Below are positions 11,395 through 23,573 of a stretch of 64,000 bases of DNA, in pieces (within the stretch, counting starts at the first letter, position 1; each line of letters begins with the position of its first letter). The stretch covers positions 39,684,836-39,748,835 of the forward strand of contig CM053801.1 in the NCBI GenBank assembly GCA_028671895.1, read 5' to 3'. The notes under the pieces were generated by a model. The model was not told the origin of the DNA, did not search any database, and saw only the letters and a program-made list of their open reading frames with translations. Both the position numbers and the translations under genes were made by a program. This stretch comes from Oenanthe sinensis (taxonomy: Eukaryota; Streptophyta; Magnoliopsida; Apiales; Apiaceae).

Positions 11395-11690
11395 AGCAAT
11401 TCAGTTTTTAAAAAGTCAAATAATTTTATAGATTCAATTGAGGACGTGGATTTACGAAACCCTATTGCACCACCAGTGACCTCTCTTGAAGGGGCTATGG
11501 TGATCTTTATTGCAGGTACAAAAGACTGTGACATCCGTACTGAGAGAGATATAGTGTTGTGAGGAAAGAGTGAAACACAAGTAAGGAAGAGTGAAAATAT
11601 ATATTCTATGAGTGAAACACCTAGAGAGTATATGAGCGAAACACTTGTGAGAAACACAAAGTAAAATCACACACTAGCACAATTACCAAA
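11395..11690 (+). pseudogene. Remnant of family-C envelope-like ORF
   Basis: The plus-strand translation contains IEDV..., then SLEGAMVIFIAGTKD, which parallels IEDA... and SKAIVIYAGTAS in the C' envelope-like ORF. A run of Ser-Glu-Thr motifs (AGTGAAACAC repeats) follows, matching the SETHAQSDSE region of C'. Stops and frameshifts break the frame. It is only the middle and C-terminal portion of the ORF. Confidence 0.55.
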
Positions 11691-11699
11691 TCCTATTCC

Positions 11700-12208
11700 C
11701 AATTCCCTGTTACAGATTTCTAATGTTACTCAACTAAGGGGGAGAAAATTTCGAAGAAGAGGATTACTCAACTAAGGGAGAGAAGTGTTATATTCAAAGT
11801 GTTTAACTAAGTAGGAGAAGTGTTTAACAAGATCCAAAGGGGAGAATTGTTGAACAAAAACTTCTACCAGAAGAGGATTACTCAATTACTGAACAAGAAA
11901 AGTTGGATTATTCACGAAAGGAGAAACTGAATCTACATTAGGTCAGAAGTGAAAACAGAAGTTGGAGAATCATAGGAGGAGTGGTAAGAAGAGAAATGAA
12001 GATAATACTACTTGTATAATATGTTTAGTGCTAGAAGAACAAACATCTTTCATTTCAGTTACTCAAGAAATCTGGAAATGTATTATATGATCTAGAGAAC
12101 AATTTATTATTTACAGTTCTTAAATGTCATATTATTTTCTTAGTTTTTAGTTGAGTTATCCTCTAGGAATTTGTGTGTTAAATGTTTAACAAACAAATAG
12201 GGAGAGAT
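11700..12208 (+). other. 3' tail of the forward family-C element
   Basis: No ORF. Direct repeats of ACTCAACTAAGGGGGAGAA/ACTCAACTAAGGGAGAGAA type (11,735-11,830) look like duplicated polypurine-like units. The true tract ends at 12,208 next to the LTR. Confidence 0.55.
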
Positions 12209-13630
12209 TGAAAGGTATATGACTAGGCCTATTTATAATAAGTAGATGACAATTCAACTCAAGTAAGAAAATAAAGTAAGTAATATATAATGAGGAAGGA
12301 ATCAAGACGAAGAATGTCAACTAGACACAAAGAATCCTAAAATCAGAAGTATTCTTGTGAAGTTACTACTCTACACAGGAAGAAGTTCAATAATATGTTC
12401 AAGCGTCGGAGAAAAATAGAGAAGCAGTTTTTCAAAAGATACAGAATATTCCAAGTGCCTACTATAAAGAGATTCTAAGAGAAGAAATATTGAAGACAAA
12501 GCAAGAAACAAGAACAAGACAGAAGATCACAACTATTAAAGTTAATAGGTGAAGAATATTTATTTAGTATGACACAAATGAACCAGACAGTACATTTGGG
12601 TGTCAACTAAATTAATAAATATTTTCCACCTAGCTCAAGTGATTTTCACAAAAGACAGATGACTGGAAGACTCGAGTCAAATCAATAGCGGTTGTACAGT
12701 GAAAAAACTAAATTAATTCTACCATCAAAAGTTAGTTAATTATTTAATTTATCTACTTAAATTAATTTACCTTGAATTGATTTAATTTATAAATTATTTA
12801 ATTAAAATTCATGGAATTAATTAAGTTAAAAAGAATATTTTATGTAATATTTAAAGAAAGTCTTGCTGCATAATTTAGAAAGTCTTACCGAATTAAATTG
12901 GTAAGACATTTGAAAAGTCTTACCGAATTAAGTCGGTAAGACCTTTTCAAAATGTCTTACCGAAGTAAATTGGTAAGACATTTGAAAAGTCTTAGCGAAT
13001 TAATTCAGTAAGACATTTCTAAAAGTCTTATCGAGTTATCTCGGCAAAGACCTTTTTAAAAGGTCCTTCTCATCTGTCTCGGTAAGACTTTTCAAAAATC
13101 TTACCGAGCAGAAAAGGTCTTACTGAGCTTTTGAAAAGTCTTACCGAGCTTTTCAAAAGTCTTACCGACCAAAAAATGTCTTGCCCAGCAGTTTTAAAAA
13201 GTCTTACAGGCTTATTTAAAAAGTGTTACTGATTTTTTAAATAAGTTTTATTCAAATGTCTTGTCAGCCTTTTCCTCTATAAATATGGGGAGTTTGGATT
13301 CATTATTTCAATAATCAGAAAATAGTTCAAATTCAAAATTTTGTCTGCATTGTAATTTTCACAGATTTCTGTGCAAGTTTTGAATATAATTGTTAAACAC
13401 GAAAAATTCATGTCAAATTCATTCTAGAACAATTTATCAATTATATACATTTTTCATCATATTAATTTTGTAATACGTTTCAAGTTAAAAAATTATATCT
13501 TCTACTTGAACAGTATTTCATCATAATTAATATTTCGCGAGAAATTAAAATAATATTTTTAAATGTAATATTCCGCGATTAATTTAGATATTATATTCAA
13601 CCCCTCCTTCTACAATATCAGGGACCAACA
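12209..13630 (+). repeat. LTR of family C (forward copy), with GTCTTACCGA hairpin array
   Basis: It begins TGAAAGGTATATGACTAGGCC and ends ATATCAGGGACCAACA, the same termini as the C' LTRs, and is 1422 bp long. U3 from about 12,860 to 13,200 holds a dozen or so GTCTTACCGA units in both orientations; for example GTCTTACCGA, a 6-base loop, then TCGGTAAGAC near 12,917-12,942. The C' LTRs have the related unit GTCATACCGA at the same place. TATA follows at 13,278. Confidence 0.85.
13278..13285 (+). promoter_or_regulatory. TATA box of forward family-C LTR
   Basis: TATAAATA follows immediately after the GTCTTACCGA array. Both C' LTRs have the same TATAAATA at the equivalent place. Confidence 0.65.
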
Positions 13631-14716
13631 AAGGTACCAAACTCTATTTTCAATTTTAATACTGAAAATATCTATGAATTAAAGTCTTTTCTCAAAACCT
13701 TGCATGTTAGTTTTAAATCACAGTCTCTTGAAAACGAAAGATTAAAATCTGAAATTTAAACTCTATCTGCTAAGAATAATTTTCTTGAATCTGAACTTGT
13801 AAACATGCTTAGCACTAAGAAAGACTGTGAGAATGCTATTCACATGCAAACTCAGCTAGAAATACAGGTCATCTATTTAAAAGTCGAGATAGCTAAAGAA
13901 CATGAGACTTTCAGAGTTTGGACAAACTCTGGCAAGAAAGTCCCAGAAATTCTTTCTGACAAGAATTGGACATCTGGTCTAGGTTATGAAAATGATAATA
14001 AGACAAATACTAAGAATAATAAGACACACACAGGAATAAAAGAAAAGTTAAGTAAACCTGTGAATTTTGTTAGAGCCACTAATGAAAATGACATCTCTGG
14101 TAAATGCTCTAATAATAACAAAGGTAAAGATAGTGTGTCAGAGAATAAACCAGTAAATATTGGGTTACTCTCACAGAAGCAACTTAAAGAAAAGTTGAAA
14201 GCAGTCACATACAAAAACAAGCCTAAAAAGGTGAGGAGAAATAGAAATGGCAAAGTACGAATTACTATGGAGAATAACTATAAGAATATTCCTGATGCTC
14301 CTAGAAAAACCTGTTTCACATGTGGTAATTCTAATCACCTAGCTATTGACTGCAAACAAAACAAAAAGAAGGAACTTGAGAGACCTAGTTCAGAGGTTAG
14401 AAAACAAACTAGATATAGACCACAAAATCCCTGTTTTCACTGTGGTAGTTCATGACATTCAATTTACACATGTAAAGAATATCATAGTTTGTATTTTAAC
14501 TATTATGAACTATTGCCTCATTTAAATAAATCTCCTATCTTTTCTAATTATACAGTCAAACAAAAATATGTGATAAAATCTGACAGAAGAAAAATAAACT
14601 CTGATAATGTAAACTCTGTTAACATAAACTCTGATAAAAATACTTCTACTGCAAAAGTTAACAAGTTTCAAAAGAAAGAATCCAAACTTGTTTGGGTTCC
14701 CAAATCTACTAACTAA
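13631..14716 (+). pseudogene. Gag of element B, broken
   Basis: The frame is open from 13,631 except for TAA at 13,757-13,759 and TGA at 14,453-14,455. Two zinc knuckles are encoded: CFTCGNSNHLAIDC (about 14,311-14,352) and a second CFHCGSS-HSIYTC whose centre is hit by the TGA. A has only one knuckle in view and C' has one, so two is a B feature. The C-terminus (14,560-14,716) has N-S-D repeats from AACTCTGAT units and ends WVPKSTN, like Gag of A. The N-terminus is missing at the family-C junction. Confidence 0.8.
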
Positions 14717-14730
14717 TTTGCATTAAATGA

Positions 14731-17700
14731 TTGCAGGGAAATAGGAAAAATATCCTAGTGATTGATAGTGGATGTTCTGCACATATGACTAGAAACAAAT
14801 CCCTGTTTTCAGAGTTTGAGGAGAAGGCTGGCCCAGCAGTATCTTATGGATATGGCAATATTGTTCTTGGAAATGTTATCATTGAAAATGTAGCTCTGGT
14901 TGAAGGACTCAAGAATAATCTGTTAAGTGTGAGTCAAATGACAAATAGAGGCTATTCTGTGGAATTTCATGAAACACATTGTGAAGTCAAAAGCAAAAAG
15001 GTTGGCCAAGTGGTTCTCATTGGTCACAGACATAACAATTTATTTGAAGCTAGCTTGGAGGTAACTCTGATGTTCCCTTAACTTGTTTACTTGGAAAGGC
15101 ATCATCTTTGGAAAGATGGAATTGGCACAAAAAACTGTGTCACTTAAACTTTGGAAACATAAATGAATTGGTGAAAAAAGATCTAGTTAGAGGACTTCCA
15201 AAAGTCCAATTTCATCCTGATGGACTCTGTGATTCATGTCAAAAGGCCAAGCAAAATAAGACATCTTTCAAGAGCAAAACTGAAAATTCTATTGATCAAC
15301 CTTTTCATCTATTGCATCTTAATTTATTTGGTCCTGTCAACATAATCTCTATTGGAAAGAAAAAATATACTCTGGTGATTGTAGATGAATACACAAGATT
15401 TACCTGGGTGTACTTTTTGCATAAAAAGGATGAAACAGCTAAGATAATTTTTGATCATATTGCTATGATTGAAAATGGATCACCATACAAGGTAAAGAAT
15501 TTAAGGAGTGATAATGGAACAGAGTTTAAGAATTCTGCAATGGAGGAGTTTGCTCAACAAAAGGAATCATTTAACAACTCTCAGCACCAGGTATACCTCA
15601 ACAAAATGGTGTAGTTAAGAGAAAGAACAGAACACTCATTGAAGCTGTCATAACAATGTTATAAGGAGCAAAGCTACCTACTTACTTTTGGGCAGAAGCT
15701 GTGAAAACTGCATGCATTACTCAGAATTGCACTTTGATAAATAAATATGGAATGACTCCATGTGAAATGTTAAAGGGAAGGAAGCCAAATGTGAAATACT
15801 TTCACATATTTAGAAGCAAATGTTTTATTCTCAAAACACATCCTGAGTAGTTGAAGAAATTTGAACTTAAAGAAGATGATGGTATTTTTGTTGGATATGC
15901 AACAACTTCTAAAACTTCTTCAAGGGCATTCAACAGTGTTTAATCTAAGGACCAAGGCATTCATGGAATCTATTAATGTATCTTTTAATGAAGGAAAAAT
16001 AACAGGGTTCGATGATAAAGACGCTCAGGAATCTTTGAGTTTTGAAAATGAATTGCAGAACACAAACTCTGATGAGGTAAATTCTGATGAGTTAAACACT
16101 GATTCCTTAAACTCTGATTTAGAAATAATTGGAACAATAATTGAAGATTCTACACATGTTGAGGGGGAGCAACATCAATCATTTACTGAAATTGGAGAAC
16201 CAACCTCAATTATTTAAATTTCAGAGTCTGACCAAACTCTGACAAATATAAACTCTGAAACCCTAAACCCTGATCCATCAAACTCTAAAACCACAAACAC
16301 TGATCACTCTAACTATGAGCAGTTAAACTCTGAGTCATCAAACACTGATGGAAGCACAACTTTAGGGGGAGGATCAGCATTTACTGAGGAATTATACTAT
16401 GAAGGCACAAATCATGAGGGAACATCTAGTTCAAGAAATCTTCCACATCCAAGAAAATGGACCAAAGATCACACACCTGATTTGATTATTGGTGATCTAG
16501 AGAGTGGAGTGCAGACAAGGAAAGCTACTCAAAATGAATGTTTATTTCATAGTTTTCTTTCTCAAATAGAACCAAAGAAAGTTGAAGATGCTTTGAAGGA
16601 TGCAGATTGGGTTACTGCAATGCAGAAATAATTAAATGAGTTTGAAAGAAATGAGGTTTGGACCCTTATTCCAAGGCCAAAGAATAAATCAATTATTGGC
16701 ATAGTAGGTATTCAGGAACAAGTAAGATTCTGATGGAATCATAACAAGGAATAAAACAAGACTAGTTGCCAAAGGTTACTCTCAACATGAAGGTATTGAT
16801 TATGATGAAACCTTTGCACCTGTAGCTAGACTTGAAGCAATTAGAATCTTTCTTGCTTATGCTGCACACAAGAAATTCAAGGTCTACCAGATGGATGTTA
16901 AAAGTGCATTTTTAAATGGAGAACTTGAAGAAGAGGTATATGTTGAACAACCACCTGGCTTTGTAAATCCAAAATATCCAAATCTTGTCTCAGATTGGAT
17001 AAAGCTTTATATGGACTCAAGCAAGCACCAAGAGCCTAGTATAAAACTCTGACTCAATTTCTACTTGAAAGTGGTTTCACAAGAGGTACAATTGATAAAA
17101 CCTTTTTTTCAGATCTCAAGGTAAAGATTTATTATTGGTTCAAATATATGTTGATGATATTATATAATTCCACTAATGAGAAACTCTGTGAAAGATTTTC
17201 AAAGCTAATGCAATCCAGGTATCAAATGAGCATGATGGGAGAAATGAGTTATTTTCTAGGGTTGCAAGTAAAACAGAATGATGAAGGTATTTTCATAAAT
17301 CAATCCAAATACACAAAGAATCTATTCACAAAATTTCAAATGCAAGACTCTGCATCTGCTACAACTCCAATGGCTACTGCAACCAAGTTTGATCAAGACA
17401 CTAGAGAGCCTATAGATATTACAGCATACAGAGGTATGATTGGATCACTTCTCTATTTGACTGCTAGTAGACCAGATATCATGTTTGCAACCTGTCTATG
17501 TGCTAGATTTCAGGCAAATCCAAGGGAACTTCATTTGATTGCTTTTAAGAGAATTTTTAGATATCTCAAGGGGACCATTAATCTTGGCTTATGGTATCCT
17601 AGAGAGTCTGACTTTAAACTAATAGGCTATTCAGATAGTGATTTTGCAGGATGTAAAGTTGACAGGAAATGCACAAGTGGGAGTTCTCAATTCTTAGGTG

Positions 17701-18104
17701 GAAGAATTGTTTCATGGTTCAGTAAGAAACAGAAATCTATTTCAACATCAATAGTAGAGGCTGGATATATAACTGCAGGAAGCTGCCTTGCACATATTCT
17801 ATGGATGAGAAATCAATTGTTAGACTATGGTTTGAACTTTTAAAAAATTCCTATTTATTATGATAATCAAAGTGCTATTGCAATGACAGAAAATCCAATC
17901 TAACATTCTCTGACAAAGCACATCAGTATTAGATATCACTTCATAAGAGAACTTGTCATGGAAGGAACAATTGAAATGCATTTTTTTCCCACAGATCAAC
18001 AGTTAGCAGATATATTCACCAAGCCTCTGTGTGAAGCAACATTTACAAGATTGGTTTCTGAATTAGGAATGGTGACAAGTGGCTCAACTCCAGATAGCAA
18101 GTAG
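14731..18104 (+). pseudogene. Pol of element B, many stops and frameshifts
   Basis: Recognisable in order: protease VIDSGCSAHMT (about 14,758); the gag-pre-integrase block WNWHKKLCHLNF (about 15,120); integrase with RSDNGTEF (about 15,503); an N-S-D-rich linker (16,060-16,350) carrying AACTCTGA motifs; RT blocks (16,640-17,200), in which the metal-binding box survives only partly (YVDDI then a shift near 17,155); RNase H with GYSDSDFAGC (about 17,625); and the end MVTSGSTPDSK, stop at 18,102-18,104. Breaks are visible near 15,080, 15,614, 15,850, 16,628, 16,710, 17,000, 17,160, 17,840 and 17,900. It is not functional. Confidence 0.85.
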
Positions 18105-18634
18105 CAGACAATCAGATTTTAGGATAAACTCTGTCAGAGTATGTGGTAAACTCTGATAGAAAATGCAGTAAACTCTGATCATTGGAATATCTAATTTCTA
18201 ATCACAAGTTATTAGTGTTTATGGTAAATTCTGTCAGAGTATGTGGTAAACTCTGACAGTGAATGCAAACTCTAATTACTATAAACTCTGGTCTAAGTCT
18301 ACATGCATAACTCTGAGATATTATTTATGACATCATATTTTTTATTCTCTAATAGGAGTAATTATTAAGGCGCGTGTCTGTCACGTAAAACATTTCATAT
18401 TTAGACACAGTTACACACACATATGCTGTATTTTGAGAATTGCGCTACTCATTACTCTGCAACTCAAAAATTATCATGTGTCCCACTACATAGTATATGC
18501 AAATGAGAGGGAATAGTTTAATTCATATTTTCACTTTGAATTAACAACTACATCTTATTCTTACTATCTCTCTCTCTCTCTCTCTCGTTGTTTCAAAACC
18601 CTAATATCTACAAACTACAAATCTCTGTGTTTCA
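18105..18634 (+). other. Pol to envelope-like spacer of B with AACTCTGA array and CT-rich leader
   Basis: No ORF. 18,120-18,310 holds repeated AAACTCTGAT, AAACTCTGAC and AAACTCTGTCAGAG units. 18,567-18,586 is a (TC)n run, followed by AACCCTAAT and then the ATG at 18,635. This resembles the leader before the envelope-like ORF of A. Confidence 0.65.
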
Positions 18635-21600
18635 ATGGCTTCTAAGGGACTCTTTTTTCAAAACTATACATTTGTTGCTACTAATTACACCACTCTTCTG
18701 AATAAGACTGAATGACCACAAAATTTTCATGTTATTTAAGACTTAGCAAAGCTATATTGGGTATGCTCTTCAGGAACCCAATAATATTTCTGCTCAATCT
18801 CTGATCAAAGTATGTTTAACTGCAAAGTTCAGCAATGCTAGTGAAAATGAAGAGTCTGTTATAACATTCCAATGCAATGGCAAACACACAATCACTCCTG
18901 AAGTAGTTCGTCAAGCCCTTCACCTTCCTGAAGTGGCTTCATATGATGATAATGTTGATAATGAACATATCAAGGAGTTTTTTCAATCAATAGGCTATGG
19001 AGGTAGTCTATCAAAGTTGGGAAGCCTCACAAGACCCAATCTAAGAAGAGGATGGAGCTTCTTCTTTGACTGCATCACAAGGGCTTTCACTACAAAATGC
19101 ATAAATTTTGATGCAATTCCGTAACTGTCACAACAAATTGGGTATTCTCTTACCCATAACTTGAATTTTAAATTTTCTTGTTTAATAATTAGGCAGATAG
19201 CTAGCAAAATAAATAATGATATACATATAGTATATTTTGCTAGATTTTTATAGTTAATTTTTAGCTATTTTATGCCTATTATTAATTTTGAGAATGATCA
19301 GAATTTAGTTAGTTTCTGTATGAATAAGAGAATATTTGTTGATCTTGTTAGAAAATATGCCAAGAAGGATAATGTAGGTAACATGCCTAATCTTTTTTAT
19401 CCCACATGGGTCAGGCTTCTCTTAAATCAGAGAATGCCTACTATGTATGGGAGGGATTTTTTGTCTGTGACTGTGAGTCAGAGTTTAGCACCCTCTAATT
19501 CTAAGTCAAGCCACCAACTAAACACTGTTTCTCAAACACTTATCCCAACCTCTATAGTCTCCCAAAAGACTATAGTTGTAACAATAACCTCTCAACAAGG
19601 GCCAGGTAAGAAAAGAAAAACCAGTCAAGGTGCCCTCTCCAAAGAAAAGGAAGTTGATTGATGAAAACACTGACTCTGCTGACAGTAATGAAGGGTTAGT
19701 ATTTCTTGTGAAGAAAGCTGTTAAGAAAGCCTCTGAGATTCCTCCTGCTCCTTTCATGAAACCATTCAATATCAATCCAATGGCTGAACCCATAAAGAAA
19801 AGAATAAGATTGGTCAAGGATGAAAACTCTGAAGGACTTAACTCTGATCCCCATCTAGTCATAAACTCTGATGCAGCCATAAACTCTGACAATATGTTAA
19901 ACTCTGATGTTTTGATAAAGTCTGATGGTGATGCTGCAACTAAAGAAGCAAAAGATGAATTGGTTGCAGATCCAGCTATTCCAGTTATTGTATCTGATTC
20001 TCCTGTCCACTCTCCAAAGAAAATAATCAAGGAAATTTCTTATGACAGAGTAAGGGAGCTAGCTGAGGAAGTTAGAAAGGAAATGGCTGCAAAGAAGTCT
20101 CAAACATCTCCAGCCACTGGTAGTTCCAAGTTGTTTACCAGGAAGAAGAAGAAGCAAGTTTCTTTTGGCCAGGAGACAGAAGAACCTACCTCTCAAAGTG
20201 AGGTAGCAGTCAGTGATAGGCCAGGCACACAAGAACCTGTTGTTCAAAGTGCAACAGCAACCACACAGGAGGCAAATGAAGCCAACACAAATTAGGGGTA
20301 CAACCCACAAGAACCTTCAGCTCAAAGGGTTGAAGTAGTTGTTCAGGCCTCTGCCACACAAGAACCATCCAATCAAAGTTTGAATGAAGGCACTCAAACT
20401 CTGACAGAAGATCTTACTGTTGTTGATGCTGGGAAGTCAAACTATGATAATGATCCATTGGCTATCTCTGATGCAATTTTGGTGCAACCTATTTCTGCAC
20501 AGCCTTTGGAAACTCCATCCACCTCTACATCTGCTCAAGGTACTCAGAGTATGACTGCTTCTTAATCTTTAAACTCTGAGTTTCCAAACTCTGCTACTAC
20601 TGCACACTCTGATAATGAAGAAATGACTTATCTCTCCATTTCATACACCCAAAGATACAACTCCAAGAGATGGCCACATGACTCTTTTGATGCTCTTGAC
20701 ATATCATGACTATCTTCTTGTTGAAAAATTGAAGGGTGAAATTGAGGCTGCCTTGAATAGTGAAGGAATAAGGAGGGAAAATAGCAAGGGTGCACCATCA
20801 AAAGAAGACCTTCTTCACTCTCATAGACAATCAATCTGGGATAAGTCTTGGAAATTTTCAAATGAAGCTATTTCATGGCCACATGTACATGAACTTATTC
20901 ACAAGGCTGATTCTGAAATAAACTCTAATGAGATGAAGACTATTGTAAAGGCCACTACTGTGTTAACCAAGGGTCTGCAAAATGAAATTTCTGACCTTAA
21001 AGACTCTGTTAGCAAGACTAGTGCTTCTGTACAAACTTATGTCTCTGCTTCCCAATATGCCTTGGACTTAAAGCTCAAAAATATTTCTGTAAAACAAGAT
21101 AATTTGGAAGCTAAGGTGGATAAAATAGGCAATGTTGTCACCTCCATGCAAACAATGTTGAATACCATTATGGACATCTTAACCATTCAAAGGGGGATGA
21201 TGTCAGGAAGGGGAGAAAGTTTTGAAAGACAAATGCAAGGAGGATGTTGTGCTAAATTCTGATAAACCTAATAATGGTGGTGATGATAGAGGTCAAGGGA
21301 GTTATAAGGATGGAAAACAAACTCTGACTGGACAAACTCTGACTACTTCTCAAACACTGATTCCATCAAACTCTGGTATAAACTCTGACAACATACAAAT
21401 TCTGATGGATGCTGATATGGAATTAGCAAAGAAGCTTGAAGAAGAAGAAAAGCCTGAGAAAATTGAAGAATAAAACATGAAGGATGCAGAACTGGCAAGA
21501 AAATTATTTGAAAAACAGAATCCAGGAATGGATCGAGTTGCTGTAGAAAAAGAACTGAAGAAAAATGGTACTGACAATGCTCAAGTCCAGAAGAAAAGAA

Positions 21601-22091
21601 GTGTAAGAACAAAAAGGACTTCAGCTCAAAAGAAGGCACCTACTCAAGAAAAGAAGAATGTATTCAAGCCTGTTGAAGTTCAAAAGTCTGTCGATACTCG
21701 AGCAAAGCCAATTGTTCAATCAAAATCAACTCCTGCAATCCAAAAGAAAGCTCCAGTAAAATCAAAAACTCCTCTCACTATTCTTGGTACTACATTTCTC
21801 CCAGGGGGCACAAGTTTTGAAGATGACGAAAAGAGGAACAACAAACTCTAAGCAGAAAGAAAAATCCCGATCTTCTGTGGACAAAATCTGAAACTCTGAC
21901 TCTCAATGCCAGACTTGGTAAAAATAAGGGAGGTATTGGTGATTCAAAGGCCAAAGTCTACAGGGGTGAAGCAAATACTTTCAGCGATCCTTTCTCTTTA
22001 AAAGACAAACATGATGAAGAATTGAATCAAGAACATCTAGACAAATTGATTACTGTTCACATAGTAAAAGACATTTTTGATGGTGCTCAAG
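18635..22091 (+). pseudogene. Envelope-like ORF of element B, part 1
   Basis: It starts MASKG (compare MASSK in A) but meets TGA at 18,713-18,715 and several later stops and shifts (near 19,122, 19,662, 20,293, 20,563, 21,260, 21,473, 21,849). The N-terminal domain is recognisable from RRGWSFFFD (about 19,050). Then come KKRKTS, many N-S-D repeats (19,830-19,930), and a Lys/Glu region (21,420-21,660). No membrane segment is seen. C' inserted after 22,091; the reading continues at 35,379. Confidence 0.7.
22087..22091 (+). repeat. Target site duplication of C' (left)
   Basis: TCAAG directly before the TGTTGG terminus, identical to 35,374-35,378. Confidence 0.9.
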
Positions 22092-22807
22092 TGTTGGTCC
22101 CTGATATTGTAGAAGGGGGGTTGAATACAATATCTGAAAATTAATCGCGGAATAATTTGAATTAAAAATATTATTTTAATTATTCGTGAAATATTAATTA
22201 TAATGAAATACTGTTCAAGTGAAAGATATAATTTTAACTTGATTAGTATTACACAATTAATATGAAGATTAGACTTTATAACTGATATATTAATCTAGAA
22301 CGAATTCGACATGAAGTGTTCGAGTTTAATCAATTATATTCAAACTTGCACAGAAATCTGTGAATATTACAATGCAGACAAATTTCTGAATTTGAACTGA
22401 TTTTCTAACTCTTGATAAGTTGAACTGCTGAAAAAGTGAAGAGATCATCTCATATTTATAGAGATTTGAAATGGCTGCTATGACCTTTATGAGTATGACT
22501 TAATTTCAAGAAAAGAAGTCTGTATGACTTATTTTAACACTTGTATGATTTATAAAAGACTGGGCATGACTTTCTGAGCTCGGTATGACTTATTAAAACT
22601 CGGTATGACTTATCAAAAGCTCGGTATGACCTTTTGAAAGTTATATCCGGATTTTATTTAATTAAATAAATCGGTATGACTTATTTTAATTAAACAAAAA
22701 CAACTCAGCATGACCTTTTCTAAAAGAAAACTCGGTATGACTTATATAACATATTCGGTATGACTTATTTAAATCATACTCGGTATGACTTATTTAAGTC
22801 ATATTCG

Positions 22808-22864
<57 letters not shown>

Positions 22865-23343
22865 TCATATTAATTCATTTCTTGATTTCTCTTTGTCTTC
22901 TGATCTTGAAACCTCTTGATTTAAATGAAGAATAAATATTATTTTAGTTGACACACAAATGTACTGTCTGGTTCATTTGTGTCATACTAATAAATATTCT
23001 CCATTTAATTACTTTTAAATAGAGGCCTTCTGTCATTTCTTCTGCTTCACTGATTTCAATCTTCTTCTGGAATCTACTGTAGTAATCACTTGAAATCTTC
23101 TGTACCTTCTGTCTTCTATAGAAGTACTACCACAATATTTTTACTGACGCTTGAACATATAAATGAACTTCTTCCAATGTTGAGTAGCAATCCCACAAAA
23201 TACTTCTGATACTTGGATCCTCTATGATTAGTTGACTGTCTTTGTCTTGATTCCTGTTTAGTGTTTAGTATTTACTTCTCTTTATCAGTTAGAGTTGAGT
23301 TGCCATCTAATTATTACAAATAGGCCTAGTCATATGCCTTTCA
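22092..23343 (-). repeat. 3' LTR of C'
   Basis: 1252 bp, with TGTTGGTCCC...GCCTTTCA on the plus strand. It contains about ten GGTATGACTTA-type units (reverse GTCATACCGA; 22,500-22,805), a TA run of about 26 units (22,810-22,862), and a reverse TATAAATA at 22,453-22,460. Confidence 0.95.
22453..22460 (-). promoter_or_regulatory. TATA box of C' 3' LTR
   Basis: Reverse TATAAATA, downstream (in LTR sense) of the GTCATACCGA array. Confidence 0.6.
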
Positions 23344-23573
23344 ATCTCCCCCTATTTGTTGTTAAACATTTTAACACACAAATTTCTAGAGGATAACTCA
23401 ACTAACAACTAAGAAAGTAGTACGACATTTAATGACTTGTAAATAATAAACAAAAGTTCTGGTTTTATATTTAACAATTTTCCAGATTCATACATAAAAG
23501 ATAATTACAAGATAGATGTTCCTCTAGCACTGAACAATTATTACAAAGTTTCTATCTTGTTCTATCTAAGTCT
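23344..23573 (-). other. 3' tail and polypurine tract of C'
   Basis: No ORF. The minus strand reads AAATAGGGGGAGAT just before the 3' LTR (23,344-23,357), which is the plus-strand primer. The tail is homologous to 12,000-12,208. Confidence 0.8.

Larger units (their letters stand above)
11212..13630 (+). mobile_element. Family-C SIRE element, 3' part only (forward copy)
   Basis: It contains the decayed end of an envelope-like ORF, a 3' tail homologous to that of C' (both have 'ATCCTCTAGGAATTTGTGTG'-like sequence, on opposite strands), a polypurine tract (GGGAGAGAT, to 12,208) and a full LTR. The left part is replaced by the solo LTR and element A, which seem to have inserted into it. Its right end at 13,630 abuts gag of element B directly, so it inserted in B's gag region. 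Confidence 0.75.

Noticed and set aside
22810..22862. TA run as a separate regulatory element
   Set aside because: Simple microsatellite in the C' LTR that differs in length between the two LTRs.
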